NCBI GenBank assembly: GCA_965240325.2
Contig: OZ251234.1
Location: 620,001-684,000 of the forward strand
DNA length: 64,000 nucleotides
Reading direction: 5' to 3'
DNA from: Rebecca billardiae RCC1528
Lineage: Eukaryota > Haptophyta
The notes below the pieces were generated by a model that did no database searches, had not been told where the DNA came from, and was given only the letters and a program-made list of their open reading frames with translations. The position numbers and the translations under genes were made by a program. Below are positions 46,730 through 55,580 of the stretch, in pieces (position 1 is the stretch's first letter; each line of letters opens with the position of its first letter).

Positions 46730-47198
46730 TCATGTGACGCAACACAACGGCCAAAGCTGTCAACCATCACTGGATCACTTACGGGGCGATTGACCGCACG
46801 ACGCTCACAAAATGCTGGTCACGCAGCAGCCGCTGCCAGTGCGTGCCCACGAGTCGTCATTATTCGCATCGATCAATCACAATGGCTGCGACTTCGCCGT
46901 CACTGAGCAGCAGTGCTGCACAGTGCACGCTCTGTCGCGCTCACAAGTGGCTCCAGTCCTATACCCTGGCCAGCCCCCAACCAACTGCATGGGCTCCGGC
47001 TCTGGACAGAACTTCGCGGAGTCGGACCCGCCCCCGCCAGTAGCCATCACTCATCAGTGCTGCTGCTGACCGTGCGGGCGGTGAGTGACTGGCGGCCGGC
47101 CGGCCGAGCCCGCCGCCGAGGCCTCCCGGCAGCGCTAAACGGCTAAATCAGCCCGGCTGGTAGCTTAGTGGTAGCGTGTCACCAGTTGTTCAGCACTG

Positions 47199-47435
47199 GT
47201 CTCTGCGCGCAGAAAGCGTAGCGAGGGCGTCGACAGCATTACTAGCAAGGCGGCGAAAATGCTGCCCACCGCCGGGTCTTATCGCCACCAAGAGAGAGGC
47301 GCCAGCGCACGGCTGTCAAGCTCGTGTGCTGCTTTGCGGGCGCGTGGCGCAAGGAGGGCCCTCGCGTCGCCCGGTGAGCGCCATGCCGCCCATGGGGCTT
47401 GGCGTCCGGCGTCCGCACGCGCGACGCCTACAGCT
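47199..47435 (+). repeat. Dispersed repeat D, direct copy
   Basis: Partner of 43850-44060 in opposite orientation, about 26 bp longer through small insertions (for example ATTACTAGC). Confidence 0.8.
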
Positions 47436-48229
47436 TGGGACGTCAACCCCCGAGATCGGGCTCGCAGCGGCCCGGACACGATGGCGCGCCCACGAGAGGC
47501 GCGCGTGCGCCCGCCTACCGGCGCTGCAGGCCGGCGCGGCTGATCGGCGCGGTCCACAGGACACGTGGGCACCGCGCGCGCCTCTTTTCCTGTCCTCTCG
47601 CGCTCCTCGCCGCGCGCAGTAGCCCGCTGCCAAGCCATCAACGCCTGCCAAGCGAGCCGGCGCGCGCACCAAGGGCGCGCGCTCGGCGCGGATAGGGCCA
47701 ATTAAGGTCGGGGCACGGCATGGGCGAGTGGGCACGCATGTTATACACCGCTCGGGCGCACGCGCCCGGCGTTCTGCGCGCGCCCTTGCCCCTGGCAAGT
47801 GCTCGCGCACTGCGCGCGTAACTCACGAATGGTGCACCTCGCGGCAGCCCGCAGGGTATGCTCTGCATGGAGGCATCCTTCGCTTCCCAGCGGGCGAATC
47901 GGTGCCAGCCGCAGCCTGGGGGTCGTCTGTGAGTACCCCGGTCCAAGATGCCCCATGGGCACGCTGATACGGGCCGCCATGTCGTCGATGCTGCCGAGGA
48001 GTGCCGAGCGGCCCTGCTCTGTGACGTCCCGACTCCCGGCACATGGGCCTTGTCGACTCTCGACCTTCCGCTCCGAGTTCATCACGCCAGACGCAGGCGA
48101 TGCCGCTGTGGACGCTCGCGTTCGACCACTTCGTACCCACCAGACCGGCCCTTCTGTCTCTGTTGGCGTGGGTGGCGTGCGCGCGCGCGCGCGTGCCGCC
48201 TGCCGCCACAGTACAGTGAGACGTAGTCG

Positions 48230-48260
48230 GTGCCGCGGACGCGGTGGCCGTGGGCCGCGT
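48230..48260 (-). repeat. Hairpin element H, partial copy 6
   Basis: GTGCCGCGGACGCGGTGGCC matches the right half of H copy 3 at 15014-15034. The A-rich centre and the other stem are absent. Confidence 0.45.
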
Positions 48261-49119
48261 AGCGACCTGCTCGGACCTCGGATAGTCGTAGTCGCTTTAA
48301 AATAAGACTGCACAGCCTGGTTGATTTATGATACATATACAGCATATATGGCGGGCCGTAGGTCCGCCCCTTGTAGTGCCCGGGAAAAAGATAAGAAAAA
48401 TAAAATGAAAAAATAAAATCGCCTCGCAAAGAAAAGAAAATCGCCTCGCTCACTGCCGGGTCGCTTCGCTCACTACCGGGCGCCCTCGCAGCTCCCACTG
48501 GGGACGCTCGGCCGAAAACCATCTGCGCCATGGCGCGGAGCGCATGGGCCGCGCGCGCCAAATCCAACGCCGGCGCGGACATCGCGCGGGGATTCCCGAG
48601 ACGTGTTTTCGCCCGATTCGCGATTGCTGCCCTCGTCGTCTCGCGTGCAGGTCGAACGGGGGCTAAATCGACGCGTTTGGAGCGGTACGCTCGGCGCGTC
48701 GACACGATCGTGCGACCTGGGGCGATCCTCGCCCGACGTGCACGTCGAAAGCTCGCACCGGCCATAGCATCATGCGCTGCGCACGATGGCCGCCTCGCGC
48801 GATCCACCGTCGCGCGTCGGGCTCGGTGCGGAAACGCATTCATCACGAGGCGTCTCGCGGGCGGGAAGCGCCATCGCACGCGACGCAAGCTTTGGCGCGG
48901 CCTTCTACACCATACAGTAACCGGAATCCACACACCGGACTGTCGCGTGCCCCGGTTGGCACAAGGGCGTTCCCGGGATCCTGCCACACGCTCCGAACGG
49001 CATGCCCCCCCCTGGGGGGGCATGGCTACGGACTGGCGCGGGCCATAATATCAAATGTACCCGCTTGAGATAGAGAAAGCCAATTTCAATAGGAACGCGG
49101 TTCGATTTGGCGTATGACC

Positions 49120-49172
49120 AGGCTTCGGCCGCCAGCCTGATCACCCGGAGCCCGTTATAAAGGGGAATTTAA
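49120..49172 (+). repeat. Short repeat inside E1, shared with 24108-24157
   Basis: GGCTTCGGCCGCCAGCCTGA, TCACCCGGAGCCCGTTATAA, in opposite orientation to the 24-kb copy. Confidence 0.7.
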
Positions 49173-49316
49173 TAGTGCGGGGAACGCCCCTGAAGGTCGG
49201 GCGCATGAAATCCGTTTGCTACGATCGGTGGTTTTCCAGAGCGAGCGATCATCTTTCACGCTCGCGAGCTCGCGACCAAAGATCGCTCGGCGCCTGAGGG
49301 CCCACGTCCAGCCTGC

Positions 49317-50180
49317 ATGGCGTCGACGGTGGCCAGTGCGACGGAGGCGCAGCGCGAAGCGGCGTACGAGGCGCACCGCACGCACCTGCCGGTTATACCG
49401 CCGTGGCCGGAATCGCGTCTTCGCGAATCGGCGACTGAGGCGACAGCGCGCTATAACCGATCCCAGGTGCGCATTCGCGACGAGCTGAAACGTCGCGCGT
49501 GCAAGATCGCCGCACCATACTTGTCCATGGCACGGACGCTGCGGGACGAGGCCAACGTCGTGAAGCCAGTGGCGCATGCGCTGCGCTTCCTGTGCCTGCT
49601 CGAACAGCGCGTGCCCACCCTCGATCGCGAGTGGCACACGCTCTCGCACTGCGCGCGCGCGCACCACCGAGAGCTCCTGATACCGCCGAACGTGCGAGTG
49701 CCGGACCTGTCGCGCGGAGCGGCGAGCGCCAACGAGCGCTTGGACCTGGACGCGCTGTTGCGCAGCGTGGCGGCCGTGCACGACGCCGACACGACCTTCG
49801 CCGAGCCCATCGTGCCCGGAGCGGACATTGGCATCCTCGCGACACACCATCTCAGCTGGCAGCACGAGGAGATGCTCACAATCTCCTCTGGCGGATTCGT
49901 CGGCGGCGAGGCGCTCGACTACGTCATCGCGGTCGAGATGCGGCACATGCAGCGCGTACGCGCGCTCGCGCGGAGCAACGGGCTGCCCGCCCCGCCCCGC
50001 GTGCTGCACGTTCCCTCGTGGGTGTGGACCTTGCTGATGGGCGCAGGCGTGTACGCGTGGGAGAAGGTGGCTGCACGAGTCGACAGGACACACACGATCT
50101 CAGCTACGAGGGTCACGCGAATGATCATGGTGCGTGATGAGGCATGTGGGCACATCGTGTTCGTCAGTGCCGTCGGGTAG
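49317..50180 (+). CDS. Hypothetical protein of repeat unit E
   Basis: 287 aa from ATG 49317 (MASTVASATEAQREAAYEAH). The N-terminal half is helical and basic. The C-terminal part has ADIGILATHHLSWQHEEMLT, VPSWVWTLLMGAGVY and finally MIMVRDEACGHIVFVSAVG. The last segment loosely resembles the strand before the catalytic His of Ulp1/C48 proteases (IP....HW.L), which many DNA transposons carry, but no Asp or Cys partner follows before the stop. It could therefore be a truncated domain or a chance similarity. A decayed second copy at 50947-51430 supports real coding history, because frame-disrupting changes there contrast with the intact frame here. Confidence 0.5.
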   Translation: MASTVASATEAQREAAYEAHRTHLPVIPPWPESRLRESATEATARYNRSQVRIRDELKRRACKIAAPYLSMARTLRDEANVVKPVAHALRFLCLLEQRVPTLDREWHTLSHCARAHHRELLIPPNVRVPDLSRGAASANERLDLDALLRSVAAVHDADTTFAEPIVPGADIGILATHHLSWQHEEMLTISSGGFVGGEALDYVIAVEMRHMQRVRALARSNGLPAPPRVLHVPSWVWTLLMGAGVYAWEKVAARVDRTHTISATRVTRMIMVRDEACGHIVFVSAVG

Positions 50181-50322
50181 CTCACCATCATCTGTATGTC
50201 GCATTGTTATTCGTCATCCTGCCAGTCAATCCGCGCTAAAAGACGCGAACCCGCTGGGGAAATATTGCGACAGCACTGGCACGGCCCGCCGACCCCCCCG
50301 CCCGCCAGGGCAGAGTTTAATA

Positions 50323-51631
50323 TGGCGGGCCGTAGGTCCGCCCCTTGTAGTGCCCGGGAAAAAGAAAAGAAAAAGAAAAGAAAAAAGAAAATCGCCTCGC
50401 CAAGAAAAGAAAATCGCTTCGCTCACTACCGGGCGCCCTCGCAGCGCTCTCCCACTGGGGACGCTCGGCCGAAAACCATCTGGCGCCTGGCGCGGAGCGC
50501 ATGGGCCGCGCGCGCCAAATCCAACGCCGGCGCGGACATCGCGCGAGGATTCCCGAGACGTGTTTTCGCCCGATTCGCGATTGCTGCCCTCGTCGTCTCG
50601 CGTGCAGGTCGAACGGGGGCCAAATTGACACGTTTGGAGCGGTACGCTCGGCGCGTCGACACGATCGTGCGACCTGGGGCGATCCTCGCCCGACGTGCAC
50701 GTCGAAAGCTCGCACCGGCCATAGCATCATGCGCTGCGCACGATGACCGCCTCGCGCGATCCACCGTCGCGCGTCGGGCTCGGTGCGAGAAAGCCCTCAT
50801 CACGAGGCGTCTCGCGGGCGGGAAGCGCCATCGCACGCGACGCAAGATTTGGCGCGGCCTTCTGAACTCGATCGCCGGAATCCGCGCACCGGACTCAGTC
50901 ATTGCTCGCGGTCCGGTCCCTCAGCCGAAGCCCACGTCCGGCCTGCATGGCGTCGACGGTGACCAATGCGACGGAAGCGCAGCGCCAACGGCGTACGACG
51001 CGCAGCGGACGCACCTCCCGGGTCTGTCGCCGTGGCAGCAACCGCGTCATCGCGAGTTGGTGACCCTCGCCGCAGCGCGACACAGACAAGCCCGTGATGC
51101 CATCCGCAGAGAGATGAAACGTCGAGCATGCAACTAATCGCCGCGGCATGGCCTCGTCCATGGCGCAGGCGCTGCGGGACGAGGCGGAAGTCGTCACGCC
51201 GGTGACGGATGCGCTGCGATTCGTGTGCTCGCGTGAGCAGCGCTTGCCCACTCTCGATCGCGAGTGGCACACGCTGTCGCTGTGCGCGCGCGCGCGCACA
51301 ACCGCAACAGCTCCTCGTGCCGCCGAGCACGCGAGCGCCAGACCTGTCGAAGAGGCGAAGAGCGACGACCGCGTGAACGTCAACGCGCTCGTGATTCCCT
51401 CGTGGGTGTGGGCCTCGCGGATGGAGTGATGCGCATACTACTAAGAGTACAGACCGTGAGACGTGTGTACACGTCGGAGAGCCAACTTCACGTGTCACTG
51501 GGGCCTTGCACTCGACTGTCCGTCACCCACGGCCACGAGCGAATGTGGAAAGCAGACGCGAACCCGCAAAGGATACATTGCGACAGCACTGGCACGGCCC
51601 GCCGACCCCCCCGCCCGCCAGGGCACAGTTT
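50323..51631 (+). repeat. Repeat unit E2 (decayed, tandem to E1)
   Basis: Head-to-tail copy of E1, shortened by internal deletions, ending in the same GCGACAGCACTGGCACGGCC, CCGCCAGGGCACAGTTT. HR1 copy 3 begins immediately afterwards. Confidence 0.85.
50947..51430 (+). pseudogene. Decayed copy of the E-unit ORF
   Basis: Starts ATGGCGTCGACGGTGACCAA as in 49317 but is broken by frameshifts and a TAA after AACGTCGAGCATGCAACTAA. It lacks the part equivalent to about 49750-49990; a GTGATTCCCTCGTGGGTGTG block near its end corresponds to nt 50010-50030 of the intact copy. Confidence 0.75.
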
Positions 51632-51893
51632 ATGGCCCGCGGTGCAGGGCGGAGCGCGCAGCGTGGAGCCCGCACCAGCGGGCCCGAACCACGTTTCAAA
51701 AAGATCTTTGATCAAGAAAAAAGGGACGGGGGGCGATTTTTAGGGCTGGCGGAGACCGAGTTTCGAGTTTTTGAGATCGCATAGAGAGGTCTATTAGGCC
51801 GAAAAAAAGCGCGTCCAGCTGATTCCCTTAAGTAAAGTGCGATCTGGACGTCAGCTGGACGTGACATTAGTGTAACGGTTCGTTACGAGCGCG
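51632..51893 (+). repeat. HR1 dispersed repeat, copy 3 (uninterrupted)
   Basis: Full left and right halves joined at CAAAAAGATCTTTGATCAAG, the empty-site form of the hAT-type insertion seen in copy 1. Ends at CGTTACGAGCG. Confidence 0.85.
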
Positions 51894-52106
51894 ATTTTAA
51901 GTATGAGATTGCCGCCAACCGCCAACCGATAAAAACGGCAAGGCAAGGGCTCGGGAAACTTGATCACTTCTAAATGTGAATAGTAAAATGCTCTCCCCGA
52001 GCGCGCCTGTCGCCTCGCAGGCCGCGCGTCTAGCCCTCTCGCTCCGCTCTCCCCGAGGCTGAGCTCGCGGCCCGCCTGTCACCTCGCAGGCGCGCGCCAC
52101 GGACAC

Positions 52107-53132
52107 ATGCGCGACGAGATCGCGGCGGGGGCGGCGAGATCGCGGCGGGGGCGACGGGCAACAACCTGCCCGCGGGCGCGTTCGTCACTCGAGGAGCAGC
52201 GCGCAAGGGCGAGCCGAGTCCGGAGCACGCGAGCTCGTTATCGCTCGCCGACCGGAGCAGAGCGCGCCGCCCGCCGCCGCCGAGCGAGCGGCGCGGCAGA
52301 GCTGATGAGCCGGATGCGCCCGGAGCTCGCGCGGCTGAAGGGCGAGCTCGAGCACGCGAGCTCGCGCCTCGACGCCGAGCCCGAGCTCCTCCTCAACTCG
52401 GTCGACGGCGGCGCGGAGGTCCGGCAGCAGCGTGAGGACTCACAGACAGTGTGAGTGAGCCGCGCGCAGCTCAGCCTGCCGCTGGCAGCCGCCGTCTTCG
52501 AGGCCGACGCGGCGGAGGAGGCGGCGGGCGACGAGATCGCGACGGGGGCGGCGAGATCGCGGCGGGGGCGACGGGCAACAACCTGCCCGCGGGCGCGTTC
52601 GTCACTCGAGGAGCAGCGCGCAAGGGCGAGCCGAGTCCGGAGCACGCGAGCTCGTCGCTCGCCGACCGGAGCAGAGCGCGCCGCCCGCCGCCGCCGAGCG
52701 AGCGGCGCGGCAGAGCTGATGAGCCGGATGCGCCCGGAGCTCGCGCGGCTGAAGGGCGAGCTCGAGCACGCGAGCTCGCGCCTCGACGCCGAGCGCGAGC
52801 TCCTCCTCAACTCGGTCGACGGCGGCGCGGAGGTCCGGCAGCAGCGTGAGGACTCACAGACAGTGTGAGTGAGCCGCGCGCAGCTCAGCCTGCCGCTGGC
52901 AGCCGCCGTCTCCGAGGCCGACGCGGCGGAGGAGGCGGCGGGCGAGCACGGCGGCGCGGTGGAGCAGGCGCGCACGCGCGGCGGCAGGCGCGACGCGCCG
53001 CTCGCCTCGTTCCACCGCCCCGAGCTCCGCTCGGTCGGTCTCGGTGCGCGGCTGCGCAGCCGGCAGGCCGGCGGGCCAGCAGTCTGCAGTGGCGCGCGCT
53101 CTCGCTCTGCCGGCACGAGGCGTGCCGGCTGA
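52107..53132 (+). CDS. Tandemly duplicated coiled-coil ORF interrupted by in-frame TGA codons
   Basis: Three back-to-back ORFs share one frame: 52107-52454, 52455-52868 and 52869-53132, separated only by single TGA codons (52452 and 52866) in identical context. The units contain MSRMRPELARLKGELEHASS, RLDAERELLLNS and LSLPLAAAVFEADAAEEAAG, heptad-like helical sequence. Removing a 21-nt GT...AG segment (52449-52469 and 52863-52883), or reading through TGA, would give one polypeptide of about 340 aa. DNA units of about 414-417 bp are duplicated head to tail. A related copy is at 28.0-28.5 kb. It could be a real repeat protein, a pseudogene or non-coding satellite. Downstream DQRP(V/F)VERMAQ blocks (53135-53300) continue in other frames. 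Confidence 0.4.
52111..52940 (+). repeat. Direct tandem duplication, units of about 417 bp
   Basis: Unit 1 52111-52527 and unit 2 52528-52940, both starting GCGACGAGATCGCG. Nearly identical apart from a 3-bp indel (TAT at 52241 region) and single substitutions. Confidence 0.9.
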
Positions 53133-53134
53133 GC

Positions 53135-53310
53135 GACCAGCGGCCCGTCGTCGAGCGCATGGCGCAGGGCGAGTACCTCAAGCAGGTGCGCCCGCTCGCG
53201 CGCACGCGCCGGCTCGCGACCAGCGGCCCTTCGTCGAGCGCATGGCGCAGCGCGAGCACCTTGCAAGCAAGCTGAAGCAGGTGCGCCCGCACGCGCGCAC
53301 GCGCCGGCCC
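53135..53310 (+). repeat. Small tandem duplication, about 85-95 bp units
   Basis: GCGACCAGCGGCCCGTCGTC to GCGCACGCGCCGGCTC occurs twice, the second with a 9-bp insertion. The units code for DQRPVVERMAQGEYLKQVRP and DQRPFVERMAQREHL-type sequence in different frames. Confidence 0.75.
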
Positions 53311-53580
53311 GGCGCCGCGCGGCGCCTCTCGCCCTCTCGCCCTGCGCGCGCCGCCGCCCCGCTTCCCCGCGCGGCCCGTCCGCGCCTCTCGCCCTGCGAG
53401 CGCGCCGCCCCGCTTCCCCGCGCGGCCCGTCCGCTGGTGTCCCATGCCACCCTTGGCCGTGCGCGCCCGCATACTCGCCGAGTCCGAGACTCGGTCTCGG
53501 GTCTAACTCTCCCTCTCAGAGTGGCTGAACTGTCTTTCTGACTCGGACTGACTGACTCGTCAGTCTCATTCTCAACCACT

Positions 53581-53638
53581 GCGCCGCGGGCCCCGAACTG
53601 CGTTGGTTCTACGGAAAAGGACCGCGGAACGCGGTCAT
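53581..53638 (+). repeat. Hairpin element H, copy 5
   Basis: GCCGCGGGCCCCGAACTGCG, TTGGTTCTACGGAAAAG, then GACCGCGGAACGCGGTC, followed by ATATATAT. It lies 40 bp after the last open frame of the coiled-coil region, as copy 4 follows the related 28-kb region. Confidence 0.85.
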
Positions 53639-53802
53639 ATATATATACATACATACATCGTCATCATTCTGCACAAGTGATGTTCGTCGGCCGCCTCCAG
53701 TTTCCTATCCAAGCTGCACACGTACCATCAAAGTTATTAATTTGTCAACGACTAAGTGCTGAACCGATTTCATCAACTTTCTTATTTGCTGTTGGGAGTT
53801 GG

Positions 53803-53833
53803 CACCAAACCGAGCTCAGAATGAGGAGTGTAC
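53803..53833 (+). repeat. Fragment matching the end of the 33.3-kb palindromic element
   Basis: CACCAAACCGAGCTCAGAAT and GAGGAGTGTAC match the terminal inverted repeat at 33307-33343. No TGTACCA array follows; instead retrotransposon ORF1 starts about 90 bp later. Confidence 0.6.
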
Positions 53834-53925
53834 TCATGTGGTTGATGGCCGCCCCCTGCCCCCGCTGGCGCGAGGCGGCGGCGCCGCGTGCGTAGGCACG
53901 ACCCCCGCAGCCTGCGCGGTCACGC

Positions 53926-55530
53926 ATGACGGAGTGGGGAGACCCTGTCTGCCCACCCTTTCTCCTCCCCGAGCCGCTCGCTCAACCAGCCGCGCTCGCC
54001 ACTGCGCAGAGCACATCGACAATGCGCACGCGGCCGACGCGTTTCGACGACCTTGACTTTGACAAGACCCCACGGCTCGCAGACGGCACGAGGCAGGGCC
54101 GGCAGCGCCGTGGAGTACAGTCTGGCCCTCGACATGCTCCTTCCAGCGCGCAGCCGTGCCCCAACGCGCAGGCGGCGCCCGTGCTGGCGAGACGGCAGCC
54201 CTCGGCCAGGCCCACGAACGTGCTCGACGAGTCCATCCAGTCCATGGGTTGCAGGCTCAGCCAGCTGAGCCTGCGTAATGCCCACCCAGCCGCCCGAAAG
54301 GGCCCCATGCCGGCCTACACTGGCCTTAAACGTGTAGCCCTCACCGGCTTAAAAGGTGTACCGCCCGACTCTCCAGCCCCTGTGCGGCACCATGGGCATG
54401 GCACCGCTGGCAGGGACGACTGCTCTGCGCTGCCCATGCGCGCGCCTACACATCAGCTGCACTGGGTGCGCAGTGGCAGCGTTGTAGGTGCTAGTCCGGG
54501 GCAGACAACAGGGAGGCAGGTGGCCTGTGATGCAGGTGGGCCCGGGGCTGGCCCGAGGGCCCGCGAGCGCCCGACCGCTACCCTCGACGCCGGCGTCCCT
54601 GCCCGCGCTACTAGTCTCCGGCGCTCGGGCTGCAGCGGTAGTGCAAGCTGGCTAGACGAAGATGCGGGTAAGAATGGTAACGGTTGGGTGCGGGTGGGCG
54701 CCCGGAATTCGTCCCGAGTGCACCGCCGAAGTGCTGGATTACAGGTGAGGTCTCCTCCAGGTGCGGTCAAGGTGAACAGTGAGCCTGATGCACGCACTAC
54801 AAAATGGGGGAGATACTATTGTCTCGCGACTGAAGCGTTTGCGGATGGTGGTGACACCGGTTCGTCTGCCTACGGTTCCTATCGGTTGGGCAAGTTTTGC
54901 GGCGAGGCTTGCCGTCCCGCAGGCTTGTCAGAGCAGGACGGCGGCTGCTCCAGCGCGGCCCACCGTGACACGCTGCTGCGACGGCAGATGGAGACTCGGC
55001 GGCCGCGCGACGTCGATGGCGTGGGCGCGGATGCCAACATGAGTGACGCTGAGGAGAACGACCCGCCACATACTCCGTTGGGTAAACGGCGCCGCGGGGC
55101 GCGCGCGCAGCGGGCCGGTGCTGGTGCTTGGGCCAAGACGCCTGACGCGGGGGCGCAGGCATCGGCCGAGCCGGGATTGCTGAGCGCGCACGTGCGCTGC
55201 GCCAAAGGCAACGCCGTCATTACTCTCCCAGATGACAGGATGCGAAGGGCGGCAGAGGCGATGGCCGAGGAAACGGGCCGCATGCGGCCGCATGACATGG
55301 CCTCCACTGCCGCCGTGCTCGCTGGCGACCAGGCGGCGGAGAAGGTAAATGCCGAGGTGGGCACTTCGTCTCGCCTCATCGCTTTCGACCACGCTGCCAG
55401 GATCGTATGGCTGGCCCACGCTGTGGTGGCAGCACTGCTGGTGTTGATGCAGATCACACGGATGCCGGCTGCTGGCTGCTTGGCAACTGGGCTGGGCCTG
55501 GCCTCCCTGCCCCCCCCCCAGTGTGGCTGA
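53926..55530 (+). CDS. Retrotransposon ORF1 (putative nucleic-acid-binding protein)
   Basis: 534 aa from ATG 53926, ending TGA 55528-55530. It is basic and low in hydrophobic residues, with Pro/Ser/Arg-rich stretches, a basic patch PLGKRRRGARAQRAGA and a more structured C-terminal third (NAVITLPDDRMRRAAEAMAE, then a hydrophobic ARIVWLAHAVVAALLVLMQI). No CCHC knuckle or RRM is obvious, so the ORF1 role is assigned from position, 50 bp upstream of ORF2. A run of ten C (55510-55519) lies just before its stop, and a -1 shift there leads into the ORF2 frame. Confidence 0.6.
   Translation: MTEWGDPVCPPFLLPEPLAQPAALATAQSTSTMRTRPTRFDDLDFDKTPRLADGTRQGRQRRGVQSGPRHAPSSAQPCPNAQAAPVLARRQPSARPTNVLDESIQSMGCRLSQLSLRNAHPAARKGPMPAYTGLKRVALTGLKGVPPDSPAPVRHHGHGTAGRDDCSALPMRAPTHQLHWVRSGSVVGASPGQTTGRQVACDAGGPGAGPRARERPTATLDAGVPARATSLRRSGCSGSASWLDEDAGKNGNGWVRVGARNSSRVHRRSAGLQVRSPPGAVKVNSEPDARTTKWGRYYCLATEAFADGGDTGSSAYGSYRLGKFCGEACRPAGLSEQDGGCSSAAHRDTLLRRQMETRRPRDVDGVGADANMSDAEENDPPHTPLGKRRRGARAQRAGAGAWAKTPDAGAQASAEPGLLSAHVRCAKGNAVITLPDDRMRRAAEAMAEETGRMRPHDMASTAAVLAGDQAAEKVNAEVGTSSRLIAFDHAARIVWLAHAVVAALLVLMQITRMPAAGCLATGLGLASLPPPQCG
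55510..55519 (+). promoter_or_regulatory. C10 run, candidate -1 frameshift site
   Basis: Ten consecutive C lie three codons before the ORF1 stop. ORF1 uses the frame whose codons start at positions giving remainder 1 on division by 3, and ORF2 remainder 0, so slippage by -1 (or a one-base indel) fuses them. The ORF2 frame has no stop between the C run and ATG 55581. Confidence 0.4.
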
Positions 55531-55580
55531 CGTTCACCGTCGTCGTGCGACCACGGCCAGCACTGGCAGCAGCAGGAGTA

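Larger units (their letters stand above)
46730..48342. other. Repeat-rich region without supported gene
   Basis: Contains repeat D (47199-47435) and a partial H element (48230-48260). ORFs in three frames and both strands are Arg/Ala/Pro-rich with no motif. A tRNA-like start at 47159 lacks the remaining arms. Confidence 0.5.
48346..50322 (+). repeat. Repeat unit E1 (with intact ORF)
   Basis: Starts ATGGCGGGCCGTAGGTCCGC, CCCTTGTAGTGCCCGGGAAA and ends in GCGACAGCACTGGCACGGCC and CCGCCAGGGCAGAGTTTA. A second unit, E2, follows head to tail. The shared 5' part (48346-48900 and 50323-50870) is about 95% identical by eye. E1 additionally contains 48900-49300 and the intact 287-aa ORF. Confidence 0.85.

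Noticed and set aside
47159-47225. tRNA-like start GGCTGGTAGCTTAGTGGTAG (A-box-like)
   Set aside because: No acceptor pairing, anticodon arm or GGTTCGA-type T arm follows; at most a worn SINE fragment.
48530-49048. 172-aa ORF in the 5' part of repeat E1 (and its E2 counterpart)
   Set aside because: Plus and minus frames are equally open and differences between the copies do not favour either as coding.
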